Part shown: positions 24,804-34,330 of the stretch, piece after piece
How positions within the stretch are numbered: the first letter of the stretch is position 1
Layout: every line of letters starts with the position of its first letter
Made by a program: the position numbers and the translations under genes
Notes under the pieces: model-generated
Databases searched by the model: none
What the model was told of the DNA's origin: nothing
The model's input: only the letters and a program-made list of their open reading frames with translations
Origin: Helicobacter apodemus
Lineage (GTDB): Bacteria; Campylobacterota; Campylobacteria; Campylobacterales; Helicobacteraceae
Direction: 5' to 3'
Assembly: GCF_000765745.2 (NCBI RefSeq)
Contig: NZ_JRPC02000010.1
Coordinates: 1-64,000, forward strand
Length of the DNA stretch: 64,000 bases

Positions 24804-25913
24804 TTAACGATTTAAAAGCACCCCTATCCCAAATCGGTTAATGGAATTATTATAATCACTCAAGCTCTCTCCATAACCATTAAAATACTGCAAATAAAGA
24901 TAAAAATTTTTGTAAATAGGATAAGAATAATCCACTAAAATAGCTCCTTTATTAGAATATTTTAGATTATTCCTTATAGAAAGGGTGAGGAGATGCTTAG
25001 AGTATAAATACCCCAAAGATAACTCCCCAAAACCTAAATAATTCGTAATATCAGGATTATCATCTTTCTCTATCTTTTCTGGTATTCTATACCACGCCTT
25101 TAAACCCATAACAAAATTATCCTTACTATAAGTTCCCTTTATAAAAAGCCTATCCCAACTCCTAGAGTTTAACAAATTCCCCCCATTACTTTGATGCACA
25201 TAGCCAACATCGATTCTATGGAAAAATAAAGGATACTCTTTGGTAAGATAACTAAGATAAAGAGCTGGTTCATAATTGCTCTCCCGGAATGGTCGAGAAT
25301 TTTTATTATCATAAAGCTGCCAAAAACTCCTTTGCGTGTAAGCAAAATATAAATCTAAATCTTTAACAAACAAATTACTATATAACCGCTTTTTAATGCT
25401 AATTTGAAATTTTGCCTCGACTTTTTTACTTTGTTTTGGCTCTTTATTATGACTTACATTAAAGGGTAAAATGTAATTAAACTTATCAGGTTCAAATCCT
25501 AAAAATTCGCTAAAAAACCGATTGCGTTCAAAATAGCCCTCATAAGCTGTTTTTTGATTAATTTCTACTGCACTAGAATTAGCTAGACTATTTTTATCTC
25601 TTGATATTTTATCCTCTAAATTATTATTTTTTAAAGATTCCACAAGCTCAGTCATATCTTGGGAATCATCTTGCAAAATGGTAATATAAAAATTTTCATT
25701 ATTAGGCAGTATTAAATCAAGTTTTTTTGTTTGTTGTGTATTAATATCTATAATTTCTCTAATCTTCATATTATTATCTAAAATAAGGAATTTTACATTT
25801 TTATTAGGTTGAAATTTAAAACTCTCCTCATCAATATTGATTTGTTCGCCCAACAAATCTATCAAAGATGCTAAAAATAAGAATAGAATTTTTATAAGTT
25901 TCACAACAAACAT
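24804..25913 (-). CDS. pldA: Outer membrane phospholipase A (OMPLA)
   Basis: Beta-barrel enzyme that hydrolyses phospholipids in the outer membrane. A signal peptide is present (about residues 1-22). The family signatures YTQRSFWQLYD and HQSNGG (catalytic His and Ser about 239-241) and a downstream RSWDR containing the region of the catalytic Asn are visible. A 130-residue N-terminal extension precedes the barrel, longer than in enteric OMPLA but usual for Helicobacter. Ends in a barrel-type aromatic strand. H. pylori HP0499 is the homologue and is needed for colonisation. No homopolymer tract is seen in this copy. Confidence 0.88.
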   Translation of the reverse strand: MFVVKLIKILFLFLASLIDLLGEQINIDEESFKFQPNKNVKFLILDNNMKIREIIDINTQQTKKLDLILPNNENFYITILQDDSQDMTELVESLKNNNLEDKISRDKNSLANSSAVEINQKTAYEGYFERNRFFSEFLGFEPDKFNYILPFNVSHNKEPKQSKKVEAKFQISIKKRLYSNLFVKDLDLYFAYTQRSFWQLYDNKNSRPFRESNYEPALYLSYLTKEYPLFFHRIDVGYVHQSNGGNLLNSRSWDRLFIKGTYSKDNFVMGLKAWYRIPEKIEKDDNPDITNYLGFGELSLGYLYSKHLLTLSIRNNLKYSNKGAILVDYSYPIYKNFYLYLQYFNGYGESLSDYNNSINRFGIGVLLNR

Positions 25914-26006
25914 CCAGATTAAACTTTTAAGAAAGGCTAAAAATTATAGCAGCTTACAAAAACTTTTGTCAATTCTTTGATATGTGTATTTTAAGCTAAT
26001 TTAGAA

Positions 26007-26012
26007 TATAAT
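26007..26012 (+). promoter_or_regulatory. -10 box (TATAAT) of the capsule export operon
   Basis: TATAAT lies 38 nt before the kpsM start; pldA is divergent. Likely the main promoter of kpsM-T-E-D-S. Confidence 0.5.
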
Positions 26013-26049
26013 AATGCAGATTGTGTAAAATTTGGAAATTAGGCTTTAG

Positions 26050-26814
26050 ATGACTCATATTATAGGTGCTTTGTTTTTACGTGAATTAAAAACACGATTT
26101 GGAAAAAATAAAAGACTTGGTTATTTTTGGATAATTGGGGAACCAATGTCTCATATTATTTTTTTTCTTATTATTTTTACACTTATTCGTGCTAGAAGTG
26201 TTCCACAAGTCCCTTTTGAAATGTTTTTAGTAACTGGATTTGTCCCCTTTTTTATGTTTAGAAATATTATCCAACAAATTATGGCAGGAGTTTCTGCCAA
26301 CCTTGCTTTAATGGCATATAAACCCGTTAAACCTATTCATATTTTCATTGCTAGGGCATTACTAGAAGTATGTATTTATTTTACAGTTTTTGTCTTATTT
26401 ATGGTTGGCTTTGGTTGGTTTTTAGATTTACCCATTTTGCCTATGAATTTTTTAGAAGTTGTGATTGCTTTTATAGGATTAGCATTTTTAGGCTTTAGCT
26501 TGGGAGTTTGTTTAGCTTTTCTTAGTAGTGAATTAGAATATACACAAATTTTTATTAACTATGGAATTAATATTTTATACTTTGCTTCAGCTGTCTTATA
26601 TCCTCTATGGATTTTACCTAATCATATTGTAGATGTTTTACTTTATAATCCTATATTACAATTCCTAGAAATCCTGCGAGAAAATTATTTTAGAGGGTAT
26701 CCTCACATACCAGGCGTTAGTTTTATCTATCCTTTTTCTTTTAGTATCATTATTCTTTTTATTGGGCTTTGGTATTATTATTTTAGGTATAAATATCTAG
26801 GACGTATCAAATGA
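26050..26814 (+). CDS. kpsM: Capsule polysaccharide ABC transporter, permease
   Basis: 254-aa ABC-2 type inner-membrane permease with six membrane segments. It begins with the family's typical LFLRELKTRFGKNKRLGYFW. It moves the lipid-linked capsular polymer across the inner membrane together with KpsT. Its stop overlaps the kpsT start by 4 nt. No homopolymer tract lies in this kpsM, unlike the phase-variable kpsM of some C. jejuni strains; the switch-like tract is before kpsS instead. Confidence 0.94.
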   Translation: MTHIIGALFLRELKTRFGKNKRLGYFWIIGEPMSHIIFFLIIFTLIRARSVPQVPFEMFLVTGFVPFFMFRNIIQQIMAGVSANLALMAYKPVKPIHIFIARALLEVCIYFTVFVLFMVGFGWFLDLPILPMNFLEVVIAFIGLAFLGFSLGVCLAFLSSELEYTQIFINYGINILYFASAVLYPLWILPNHIVDVLLYNPILQFLEILRENYFRGYPHIPGVSFIYPFSFSIIILFIGLWYYYFRYKYLGRIK

Positions 26815-27470
26815 TTGCATTTAAAAATGTTACAAAATCTTATCCCTTAAGCAATGGAAAAAGGCATTATGTTTTTAAAGACTTAAGCTTTGAATTTCCT
26901 GATGATTGTAGTATTGGGCTTATGGGTAGAAATGGTGCTGGAAAATCAACTTTGATGCGAATATTAGGGGGAATGGATATGCCAGATAGGGGCAAGGTCA
27001 TTACAGATAAAAAAATATCTTTTCCTATAGGACTTGGCTCCTCTTTTCAAGCTTCCCTTAGTGCTAGAGATAATATAAAATTCCTTGCACGTGTTTATGG
27101 CAACAAAGGAGATAAACTAAGAGAAAAAGTTACTTTTGTAGAAGATTTTGCAGAAATTGGAAAATTTTTTGATGAGCCTGTTGGGGTTCTGTCTTCTGGT
27201 ATGCGTGCTAGAGTAACTTTTGGAATGAGTATGGCATTTGATTTTGATTATTATTTAGTAGATGAAGCAGGAGCCGTGGGAGATCCTACTTTTAAGAAAA
27301 AAAGTGAGGCACTTTACCAAGAAAAACTAAGTAATGCAAAAGTCATTATTGTCTCTCACGATGTTACAGAAATTAAAAAATGGTGTGATAAAATTATTAT
27401 TTTAAAAGAAGGGGTTGCTACAATCTATGATGATGTTGATGAAGGTATCCAAATCTATCAAGGACAATAA
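26811..27470 (+). CDS. kpsT: Capsule polysaccharide ABC transporter, ATPase
   Basis: 219-aa cytoplasmic ATPase. Walker A GRNGAGKST (about 38-46), the signature LSSGMRARVTF, Walker B YYLVDEAGAVGD and the switch His in VSHDV are all present. Energises KpsM. The next gene starts immediately after its stop. Confidence 0.95.
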   Translation: MIAFKNVTKSYPLSNGKRHYVFKDLSFEFPDDCSIGLMGRNGAGKSTLMRILGGMDMPDRGKVITDKKISFPIGLGSSFQASLSARDNIKFLARVYGNKGDKLREKVTFVEDFAEIGKFFDEPVGVLSSGMRARVTFGMSMAFDFDYYLVDEAGAVGDPTFKKKSEALYQEKLSNAKVIIVSHDVTEIKKWCDKIIILKEGVATIYDDVDEGIQIYQGQ

Positions 27471-28601
27471 ATGGGAAAACTAGAAAGACTATTTCAAAAA
27501 CAACCCACTTTTCAAAAGACACTACCCTTTTTTAAAAGCTTCAAAATTGTCTATGTATTAATGATTCCCGTTGTGATTTATTATCTTTTCATAGCTTCTG
27601 ATCGCTATGTAAGCTCTATTATTTTAAGTGTTCATTCTGTCAATAATGATATTGCACCTGCTTTAGGTCTAGCTTCCCTTGTAGGTATCAACACAGGAGC
27701 TAGAGAAGATATTTTATTCCTACAACGATATATTCATTCTATAGATATGTTAAAAATACTAGATAAAGAGATTGATTTACGCACACTCTATGAGAAGAAA
27801 AAACTAGATTTATTTTTTACTCTATCTCACAATAATAGTATAGAAACCTTTTTAAAATTCTATCAAAATCGCACAAAAATTGTATTAAACCCAGATTCTG
27901 GATTATTAGAAATTGAAGTTGAGGGCTTCACTCCCCAAGATTCACAAACTATCGCTAATACTATTTTAAAACAATCTGAACGTTTCGTCAATGAAATCTC
28001 TCACAAAGCCGCAAGAGAGCAAATGATTTTTGCAGAAAAAGAACTCTCTAATGCAAAAGAGCGCTTGCAAAATTCCCAAAATGCCTTATTGACTTTTCAA
28101 AGTCAATATGGAGTTTTTGATCCTTTAAAAGAAGCTGAGGCTAAAGCAAAATTAACCGCTGATATTGAAAGTAAATTAGCCCAAAAAGAATCACAACTCT
28201 TTACAATACAAAGCTATCTTAATGATAATGCACCCCAAATCATTCTCTTAAAATCCGAAATTCAAGCCCTGCAAAGACAATTAGACAAAGAGGTTTCAAA
28301 AATAATCTCTTCTAAAGCCTCCAAACGACTAAATGATCTAATAGCTAAATTCCAAGATTTAAGTATTCAAGTAAAATTTGCACAAGATGCTTATACTACT
28401 GCTTTAAAAGCTATCGAAGCAGCACGTATTGAATCAAGTCGCAAGATTAAGCAACTTGTTGTCATACAAGGGGCTAATGAACCACAATCCCCAACTTATC
28501 CCAAAAAACTCTATAATATTCTTACAATTTTTGTTATTTTAGCACTTTTATTTGGGATTATAAAACTTATCAATATGATTATAGAGGAGCACAGATATTA
28601 A
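27471..28601 (+). CDS. kpsE: Capsule export inner-membrane/periplasmic adaptor
   Basis: 376-aa polysaccharide co-polymerase/export protein. One membrane segment near the N-terminus (about 26-43) and one at the C-terminus (about 348-368) enclose a long periplasmic coiled coil (about 180-310). It bridges KpsMT with the outer-membrane channel KpsD. The stop overlaps the kpsD start by one base. Confidence 0.9.
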   Translation: MGKLERLFQKQPTFQKTLPFFKSFKIVYVLMIPVVIYYLFIASDRYVSSIILSVHSVNNDIAPALGLASLVGINTGAREDILFLQRYIHSIDMLKILDKEIDLRTLYEKKKLDLFFTLSHNNSIETFLKFYQNRTKIVLNPDSGLLEIEVEGFTPQDSQTIANTILKQSERFVNEISHKAAREQMIFAEKELSNAKERLQNSQNALLTFQSQYGVFDPLKEAEAKAKLTADIESKLAQKESQLFTIQSYLNDNAPQIILLKSEIQALQRQLDKEVSKIISSKASKRLNDLIAKFQDLSIQVKFAQDAYTTALKAIEAARIESSRKIKQLVVIQGANEPQSPTYPKKLYNILTIFVILALLFGIIKLINMIIEEHRY

Positions 28602-30337
28602 TGAAAACTTTATTAAAATTCTTATTTATTTATTTACTTCTTTTTTCTTTTGGTTATAGCATAGATCCCTCTACAATTTCTGCTAATATTCCTCAAATTT
28701 CTACTCAAGCACAAAATAATACAGAAACAATATCCGCTAAACCAACAGATATGACAACAACCGACGACCAAACACTAAACCCCCAAAATGCCCCCTATTC
28801 TATTCAAAATTCAGCAATTACAAAAGTAGTATTTGGCTTCCATCTCTTTAATGGGAACTTCACCCAAGCCTCTCAATTCCTTTACAATCCAGATTATAAA
28901 ATTGCTATAGGCGATAAGATAAACTTCAGAATGTGGGGTGCTGTTGAATTTCATCAAGAATTAATGGTAGATTCTCAAGGAAATATTTTCATTCCAGCGG
29001 TTGGAGCTGTTAATCTTTTGGGTGTTAGGAATGGGGATTTAGTAAAAGTCTTAAAATCTAGTATCGCTAAAATTTATAAAAACAATGTATTTGTTTATGC
29101 AGATATGAATGTTTATCAAAATGTCTCTATTTTTGTTACAGGAAATGTGAATAAACCCGGTCTCTACCAAGGATTAAGTTCAGATTCTATCGTGCAATAC
29201 CTAGATAAAGCCGGTGGAATTAATTTAGAATATGGTAGTTTTAGAGATATTGAAATACTACGTGATAACAAACCGGTTTTAAAAGTAGATTTATACAATT
29301 TTCTCTTAAATGGCAAAGTGCAGTTATTTCCTTTTAGAACAGGTGATGTTATTTTAGTAAAAAATCTCCAAGAATATGTTTCAGTTAAGGGAGAAGTGCA
29401 AAAGCCTTACCGATTTGAATTAAAAGATGATATTAAAACCTTAGAGGATATTGCCATTATCTCTGGTGCTAAACCCATAGTAACCAATGCCATTGTCCGC
29501 TCTTATCTTCCAAATAATATTTTAGATATTATCTCTTATAATAAAAATCAGTTCCAAAATGTCTTATTAAAAACTGGGGATGAAATAGAATTTCGCCCAG
29601 ATTACAATAGTAAAAATATTAGCGTCTCTATTGAAGGCGAACACGATGGCTTACATTCCCTTATAATCAAAAAAGGCACAACACTTAAAGAGCTTATTAG
29701 ACTAATTAAAGTCAATAAACAATCCAATATAGAGGCTATTCAAGTTTTCCGCAAAAGTGTCGCAAACTCTCAAAAGCAATTAATAGAGTCTCAACTAAAA
29801 GAGCTTGAAACACTTGCACTAACCTCATCTTCTATAACAACACAAGAATCAGCTGTAAGAAGTAGTCAAGCTAATATGATATTAGAATTTATCCAAAGGG
29901 CTAAAAATATACAACCCAAAGGACAAATCGTTCTTGATAGCCAAGAGGCTTATGCTACTACTATATTAGAAGAAGGTGATATTATTAATATCCCAACGAA
30001 AAATAATCTTGTGCTTGTTCAAGGTGAAGTAGCCATTCCCGGAGCTTTTATTTATGAACCCAATAAAAACCTACAATACTACATTAAATTAGCCGGTGAT
30101 TTCACAGAAAGGGCAAATAAAAAAAGGATTTTACTCATACGAGCCAATGGTAAAGCGGAACGTTATAATGGTAGTTGGTATGCTCTCTCTAGTGCTCCGG
30201 GATTAAATCCCGGAGATTCATTATTAGTCCTACCTGCTATAGAGACAGGCAGAAACTTGCAGATTACAAGCATCCTAACACAAATTCTTTACCAAATCGC
30301 TATTGCTACAAAAGTAATATTAGATATTAATAAATGA
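28601..30337 (+). CDS. kpsD: Capsule export outer-membrane channel protein
   Basis: 578-aa Wza/KpsD-family protein with a signal peptide (about 1-20), a polysaccharide export domain (about 95-180, YKIAIGDKINFRMWG) and repeated SLBB-type beta-grasp domains (SIFVTGNVNKPGLY, YVSVKGEVQKPYRFEL, LVLVQGEVAIPGAF). Forms the exit for capsule at the cell surface. Followed after only 26 nt by the G/C tracts before kpsS. Confidence 0.92.
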   Translation: MKTLLKFLFIYLLLFSFGYSIDPSTISANIPQISTQAQNNTETISAKPTDMTTTDDQTLNPQNAPYSIQNSAITKVVFGFHLFNGNFTQASQFLYNPDYKIAIGDKINFRMWGAVEFHQELMVDSQGNIFIPAVGAVNLLGVRNGDLVKVLKSSIAKIYKNNVFVYADMNVYQNVSIFVTGNVNKPGLYQGLSSDSIVQYLDKAGGINLEYGSFRDIEILRDNKPVLKVDLYNFLLNGKVQLFPFRTGDVILVKNLQEYVSVKGEVQKPYRFELKDDIKTLEDIAIISGAKPIVTNAIVRSYLPNNILDIISYNKNQFQNVLLKTGDEIEFRPDYNSKNISVSIEGEHDGLHSLIIKKGTTLKELIRLIKVNKQSNIEAIQVFRKSVANSQKQLIESQLKELETLALTSSSITTQESAVRSSQANMILEFIQRAKNIQPKGQIVLDSQEAYATTILEEGDIINIPTKNNLVLVQGEVAIPGAFIYEPNKNLQYYIKLAGDFTERANKKRILLIRANGKAERYNGSWYALSSAPGLNPGDSLLVLPAIETGRNLQITSILTQILYQIAIATKVILDINK

Positions 30338-30353
30338 TTAAAAACTAAAAAAA

Positions 30354-30385
30354 GGGGGAGGGGGTGGGCATTACACCCCCCCCCC
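30354..30385 (+). repeat. G-rich tract and C10 tract before/within kpsS start
   Basis: GGGGGAGGGGGTGGG (30354-30368) is followed after 7 nt by ten C (30376-30385). If translation starts at GTG 30364, the C10 is inside codons 5-8. Losing one C gives TAA at once and gaining one C gives TAG two codons later, so only C10 (or plus/minus three) stays open. The G and C arms can also fold together. Confidence 0.9.
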
Positions 30386-31584
30386 TAACTAGAGAAAGTG
30401 AAATGCGGTTAGATAACATAATTAAAAAATTTCAATCTCAAAATATACTTCTTTTGCAAGGTCCTGTGGGACCATTTTTCTATTCTTTATCAAAAAAACT
30501 TAAAGAGCAAGATTGCAAAGTTTATAAGATTAATTTTAATGGGGGAGATTTCTTATTTTATCCATTTAATGCCTTAACCTATCGTAAAAGCTTCGAGGCT
30601 TTTCCTGAATTTTTAGAAAAAATTATTAAAAAATACGCAATTGAATGCATTATTTTATTTAATGATTGTCGCCCTATTCACAAAATATCCCTTGACCTTG
30701 CTAAAATTTTACAAATCCCATGCTATGTGTTTGAAGAAGGCTATATCCGTCCAGATTTCATTACTTTTGAAAAAAGCGGGGTTAATGCTTACTCTAAAAT
30801 TCCAAAAAGTAAAAATTTCTATCTGCAATACAGCGAGCAAACTACATTCCCGATAAAAAAAGTTCAACACTCTTTTAGAAATATGGCTTGGTTTAGCTTT
30901 TTATATTGGTTTGCTTCCTTTTGCTTCAGCTGGTATTTTAACAACTTACTCCACCATAGAAGTCTTAGTCCCAAAGAAATGTTCCCTTGGTTTTTATCAC
31001 TTTTTAGAAAATGGCTTTATATTTGGAGTGAAAAAAACGATAATAAACGTATCTTAGCTTCAAAGAAAAAATACTTTATTGCCATTTTACAAGTCCATAA
31101 TGATACGCAAATTAAAAATCACTTCACAGGTAGAAGGATTGAAAACTTTATTAAAAATACCATTAAATCTTTTGCCAAAAACTCTAAACCCAAACACTTT
31201 TTAGTTATCAAGCATCATCCTATGGATAGAGGGTATCGTAACTATAAAAACTTTATCAAAAGACAAACGAAAAAATATAATATTACCCATCGCGTTATCT
31301 ACATCCATGATTCCCACTTACCAACTCTTCTCCATAATGCTTTAGGTTGCATCGTTATCAATAGCACAACAGGCTTATCTGCCCTTTTGCATAATTGCCC
31401 TACTAAAGTTTGCGGAAATGCCTTTTATGATATTGACGAATTAACTTTTCAAGAAAGTTTAGATAAGTTTTGGAAAGCCACTAAAAAGTATAAAATCAAT
31501 CTGCAACTTTATAAGAAATTTAGAAGCTATCTTATTGATAATACACAAATCAATGGAAGTTTTTATGGAAAACTCTCAAATTAA
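30364..31584 (+). CDS. kpsS: Capsule polysaccharide export protein, Kdo transferase-like
   Basis: KpsS family, which adds Kdo to the lipid anchor of group 2-type capsules. Recognisable parts are LLLQGPVGPFFYSLSKKL, FEEGYIRPDFITFEKSGVN, IKHHPMDRGY and INSTTGLSALLHN. Two starts are possible: GTG 30364 (406 aa, frame passes through the C10 tract) or ATG 30403 (393 aa, beginning MRLDNIIKKF, weak ribosome site AGAGAAAG). The family usually begins near the second. Length change of the tract could control translation or coupling. Its 3' end overlaps the convergent galE by 9 nt. KpsC, the usual partner, is not in the window. Confidence 0.88.
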   Translation: MGITPPPLTRESEMRLDNIIKKFQSQNILLLQGPVGPFFYSLSKKLKEQDCKVYKINFNGGDFLFYPFNALTYRKSFEAFPEFLEKIIKKYAIECIILFNDCRPIHKISLDLAKILQIPCYVFEEGYIRPDFITFEKSGVNAYSKIPKSKNFYLQYSEQTTFPIKKVQHSFRNMAWFSFLYWFASFCFSWYFNNLLHHRSLSPKEMFPWFLSLFRKWLYIWSEKNDNKRILASKKKYFIAILQVHNDTQIKNHFTGRRIENFIKNTIKSFAKNSKPKHFLVIKHHPMDRGYRNYKNFIKRQTKKYNITHRVIYIHDSHLPTLLHNALGCIVINSTTGLSALLHNCPTKVCGNAFYDIDELTFQESLDKFWKATKKYKINLQLYKKFRSYLIDNTQINGSFYGKLSN

Positions 31585-32586
31585 GCTTTTCTCCCATAAA
31601 TAAGCGCTTTTACAAATAATTTCTAAATTAGCGTATTGGGGTCTCCATTGTGTAGATGATAAAATCTTCTTATTATCACTCACCAAAACTGCAGGATCTC
31701 CTGCTCTTCTTGGTTGAATCCTCACAACAAAATCCACCCCACTAACAGCTTTTACACACTCTATCACCTCTTTAACGCTAAAACCTTTGCCATATCCTAC
31801 ATTATAAATTTGTGAGCGTGAAGTTTGCTCTAATGTTTTTAAGGCTTCAAAATGTGCATTAGCTAAATCATCAATATGAATATAATCACGGATGCAAGTT
31901 CCATCATAGGTAGGATAATCATCCCCAAAGATTCCCATCTCTTTGCGTTTTCCCACTGCACATTCACACGCAATTTTAATAAGATGGGTAGCATCTTTCG
32001 TCCTTTGTCCTAATTTAGGGCTATCCATTAAAGCACCCGCGACATTGAAATAACGCAAAATAACACTTCTAAACTCTGATGAAGCCACCTCAAAATGCGA
32101 TAAAATCTTCTCCACCATAAGTTTAGATTCCCCATAAGCATTAATAGGATACGTTATAGCACTCTCTGCTATACAATCCTTTTGTGTTGGTTCTCCATAA
32201 ACTGCAGCCGTAGAACTAAAAATAAAGCGATGAATATTAAATTTTTGCATAGCTTCTAAAAGGATTAAAGTATTAGCAACATTATTATAAAAATACATTA
32301 AAGGCTTTTGCACTGATTCTGCAACAATCAAGCTCCCGGCAAAATGAATAACTGCCTTACAAGAATATTGCTTAAAAATACTCTCTAATAACACCCTATC
32401 ACCAAAATTACCTTGTATAAATTCTACCCTATTAGAAAAACTCTGCTGTAAAAAGAAAATATTTTCTATAAAACCGGTGCTTAAATTATCCAAAATAATA
32501 ATTTTACAATCACAACTCCGCAAAAAAGCATAGGCTGTATGCGACCCAATATAACCAGCAGCACCTGTAAATAAATAAACCTTCAT
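31576..32586 (-). CDS. galE: UDP-glucose 4-epimerase
   Basis: Interconverts UDP-glucose and UDP-galactose (or the N-acetyl forms) for surface polysaccharides. 336 aa, with TGAAGYIGSH at the N-terminus for NAD binding, SSTAAVYG, and the catalytic YGESK (about 147-151). Ends with the typical GYGKGFSVKEVIECVK and WRPQYA region. It is last in a minus-strand group with the P450 and hydrolase-like genes, facing kpsS. Confidence 0.93.
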   Translation of the reverse strand: MKVYLFTGAAGYIGSHTAYAFLRSCDCKIIILDNLSTGFIENIFFLQQSFSNRVEFIQGNFGDRVLLESIFKQYSCKAVIHFAGSLIVAESVQKPLMYFYNNVANTLILLEAMQKFNIHRFIFSSTAAVYGEPTQKDCIAESAITYPINAYGESKLMVEKILSHFEVASSEFRSVILRYFNVAGALMDSPKLGQRTKDATHLIKIACECAVGKRKEMGIFGDDYPTYDGTCIRDYIHIDDLANAHFEALKTLEQTSRSQIYNVGYGKGFSVKEVIECVKAVSGVDFVVRIQPRRAGDPAVLVSDNKKILSSTQWRPQYANLEIICKSAYLWEKSLI

Positions 32587-32595
32587 CTTTAGTCC

Positions 32596-32949
32596 CTATA
32601 ATTGCTTACCTATAGTTTGTTGGTTTAGACCTTTATGCAAGATTAGATCAATGACAGGTTGCTCCCTTTGATTAGCGCGTTTGCAATGATTTTTTTGAAA
32701 TAAATCAGTGATTTGTATAACAATCTTTGCCCACCTTTTCTCCCTCTCTCTCCATGCATGAGAAGAAATAGATTCCCAAGCGTATCCATTAAATAATGTT
32801 GCATTTACAAAATGATCTAAAGCTCTAACCCCTTGCCGCACACGACTAACTTTGCCAAAAATCCCTACGATGACAATGAATAAATAGCCTATAATCATCA
32901 AAGGCACAAGAATGCAAAGCAAAAGAGTTCCGGCTAATTTTTCTCTCAT
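32596..32949 (-). CDS. Small membrane protein of unknown function, 117 aa
   Basis: One membrane segment (about residues 8-32), then a conserved-looking stretch VRALDHFVNATLFNGYAWESISSHAWRER and NHCKRANQRE. A similar pattern (ALDQLVNALxxG...ETLSSRAWR and HC..A) is known to me from small proteins of other proteobacteria and phages annotated as hypothetical; no function is established. It starts 7 nt after the P450 stop and sits 9 nt before galE, so it is co-transcribed with both. Confidence 0.75.
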   Translation of the reverse strand: MREKLAGTLLLCILVPLMIIGYLFIVIVGIFGKVSRVRQGVRALDHFVNATLFNGYAWESISSHAWREREKRWAKIVIQITDLFQKNHCKRANQREQPVIDLILHKGLNQQTIGKQL

Positions 32950-32956
32950 TGTTTAT

Positions 32957-34330
32957 TTATTCTCTCTTTGTGAATTTAATATACATTCCATTATTAGAAC
33001 GGATTGTCAAACGACCTACAACATCTGGAACGAAATTCTCTTGCAATTCTATCTTATAAGTCCTTAAAATATTGGCTAAAATCAACACTGCTTCTTGCAT
33101 AGCGAAGCCTTGCCCTATGCAAATCCTCTCACCCATACCAAAAGGAATATAGGTATCTTTTATAATCCCTTGCTTCTCTTCAAACCTTGAGGGGTCAAAC
33201 TCGTGAGGATTCTTCCAATAATCACTATGCCTCTGTATAAGCCAAGGGGCTACCACCACACCAGAGCCTTCTTTAAGGAGTTTATTCCTAATTTTTGTTT
33301 TCTTTATAGCCGTGCGGGCAAAAAATCCAACAGGAGGATAAAGCCTCAAAGACTCCTTAAAAATATTCGTTAAATATTTCACTTTTCTTAAATGTTGCAA
33401 ACTAAATTCCTCTTCTTTAACAACTTCACAAATCTCTTTATAGGCAATCTCTTGTTCTTTGGGTGCTATACTTAAAATATAAAGAGTCCAACTCAAAGCA
33501 CTCGCACTTGTCTCATGACCAGCTAAAAAAAGCATAGCCACTTGATCTAAAATCTCTTCAAAACTAAATCTTTGTTTCCTCTGTTTATCCACTACTTCTA
33601 ATAAAGAGGACAAAATATCTTGATACTCTCCCTTCTCTCCCCTTTGAATCTCTTCATAGCGCGGTTTAATAATATCACTTAAAGCTTTGCGGATAACTTC
33701 TCCAGCTTTCATTCTCTTCTTCTCACCAAGAATATAAGATAACCACTTAGGGAAACAAAACATTTTCCAAATAGCCGTATGGACAGTCTCCTTTTGAAAA
33801 ATAGCAAAAGCCTCTAAGACTTCTTTACCTTTTAGAGAATCAAGCCTTTTAGACATAATTGTTCTAAAAATTACATCAGCAGTTACAAAAGTCATTATTT
33901 CATCAATCTCAATAATGCTATTATTAGGATATTGATGAATTTTTTGCATCATCTCATCAACAGCCTCTTTCATTAAACCAAATACTTTTGTGATTCTTGC
34001 TTGTTCAAAAGATGGACGCAAAAGCTCTCTTTGTTTCTCCCATAACTCCCCATTTGTTGTAAAAATACTCTCCCCTAAAAGCGGGCTTAATAATTCGTGC
34101 AATAAATCACTTTTAGGAAAATCTCTTACCTCATCAACCATTATCCTTCTAATATCTTGGGGGTGATTAGCAATATACAAATCAAATCCGGGCATTTTAA
34201 CTCTCCCAGATTTCATTGTGTAGCTTTTCTCATATAATCCATCAAGCCAAGATCTCCTTTTAAGAAAAAAGGTAGTCCATAAAGTTGCTTTATTTTTATG
34301 AGGTTTTGGGAAAAAAGGGCATTCATTCAT
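32957..34330 (-). CDS. Cytochrome P450, CYP172-like
   Basis: Full-length P450 of 457 aa. It has an I-helix oxygen-binding motif LAGHETSA, an ExxR motif in KESLRLYPP, and the heme loop PFGMGERICIGQGF with the Cys thiolate ligand (about residue 402). No N-terminal membrane anchor is evident. P450s are rare in Campylobacterota; C. jejuni has one, Cj1411c (CYP172), next to its capsule genes. The start overlaps the upstream hydrolase-like gene by 8 nt, as expected for coupled partners. The substrate is unknown; a fatty-acyl or lipid-anchor substrate is my inference from the locus. Confidence 0.94.
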   Translation of the reverse strand: MNECPFFPKPHKNKATLWTTFFLKRRSWLDGLYEKSYTMKSGRVKMPGFDLYIANHPQDIRRIMVDEVRDFPKSDLLHELLSPLLGESIFTTNGELWEKQRELLRPSFEQARITKVFGLMKEAVDEMMQKIHQYPNNSIIEIDEIMTFVTADVIFRTIMSKRLDSLKGKEVLEAFAIFQKETVHTAIWKMFCFPKWLSYILGEKKRMKAGEVIRKALSDIIKPRYEEIQRGEKGEYQDILSSLLEVVDKQRKQRFSFEEILDQVAMLFLAGHETSASALSWTLYILSIAPKEQEIAYKEICEVVKEEEFSLQHLRKVKYLTNIFKESLRLYPPVGFFARTAIKKTKIRNKLLKEGSGVVVAPWLIQRHSDYWKNPHEFDPSRFEEKQGIIKDTYIPFGMGERICIGQGFAMQEAVLILANILRTYKIELQENFVPDVVGRLTIRSNNGMYIKFTKRE

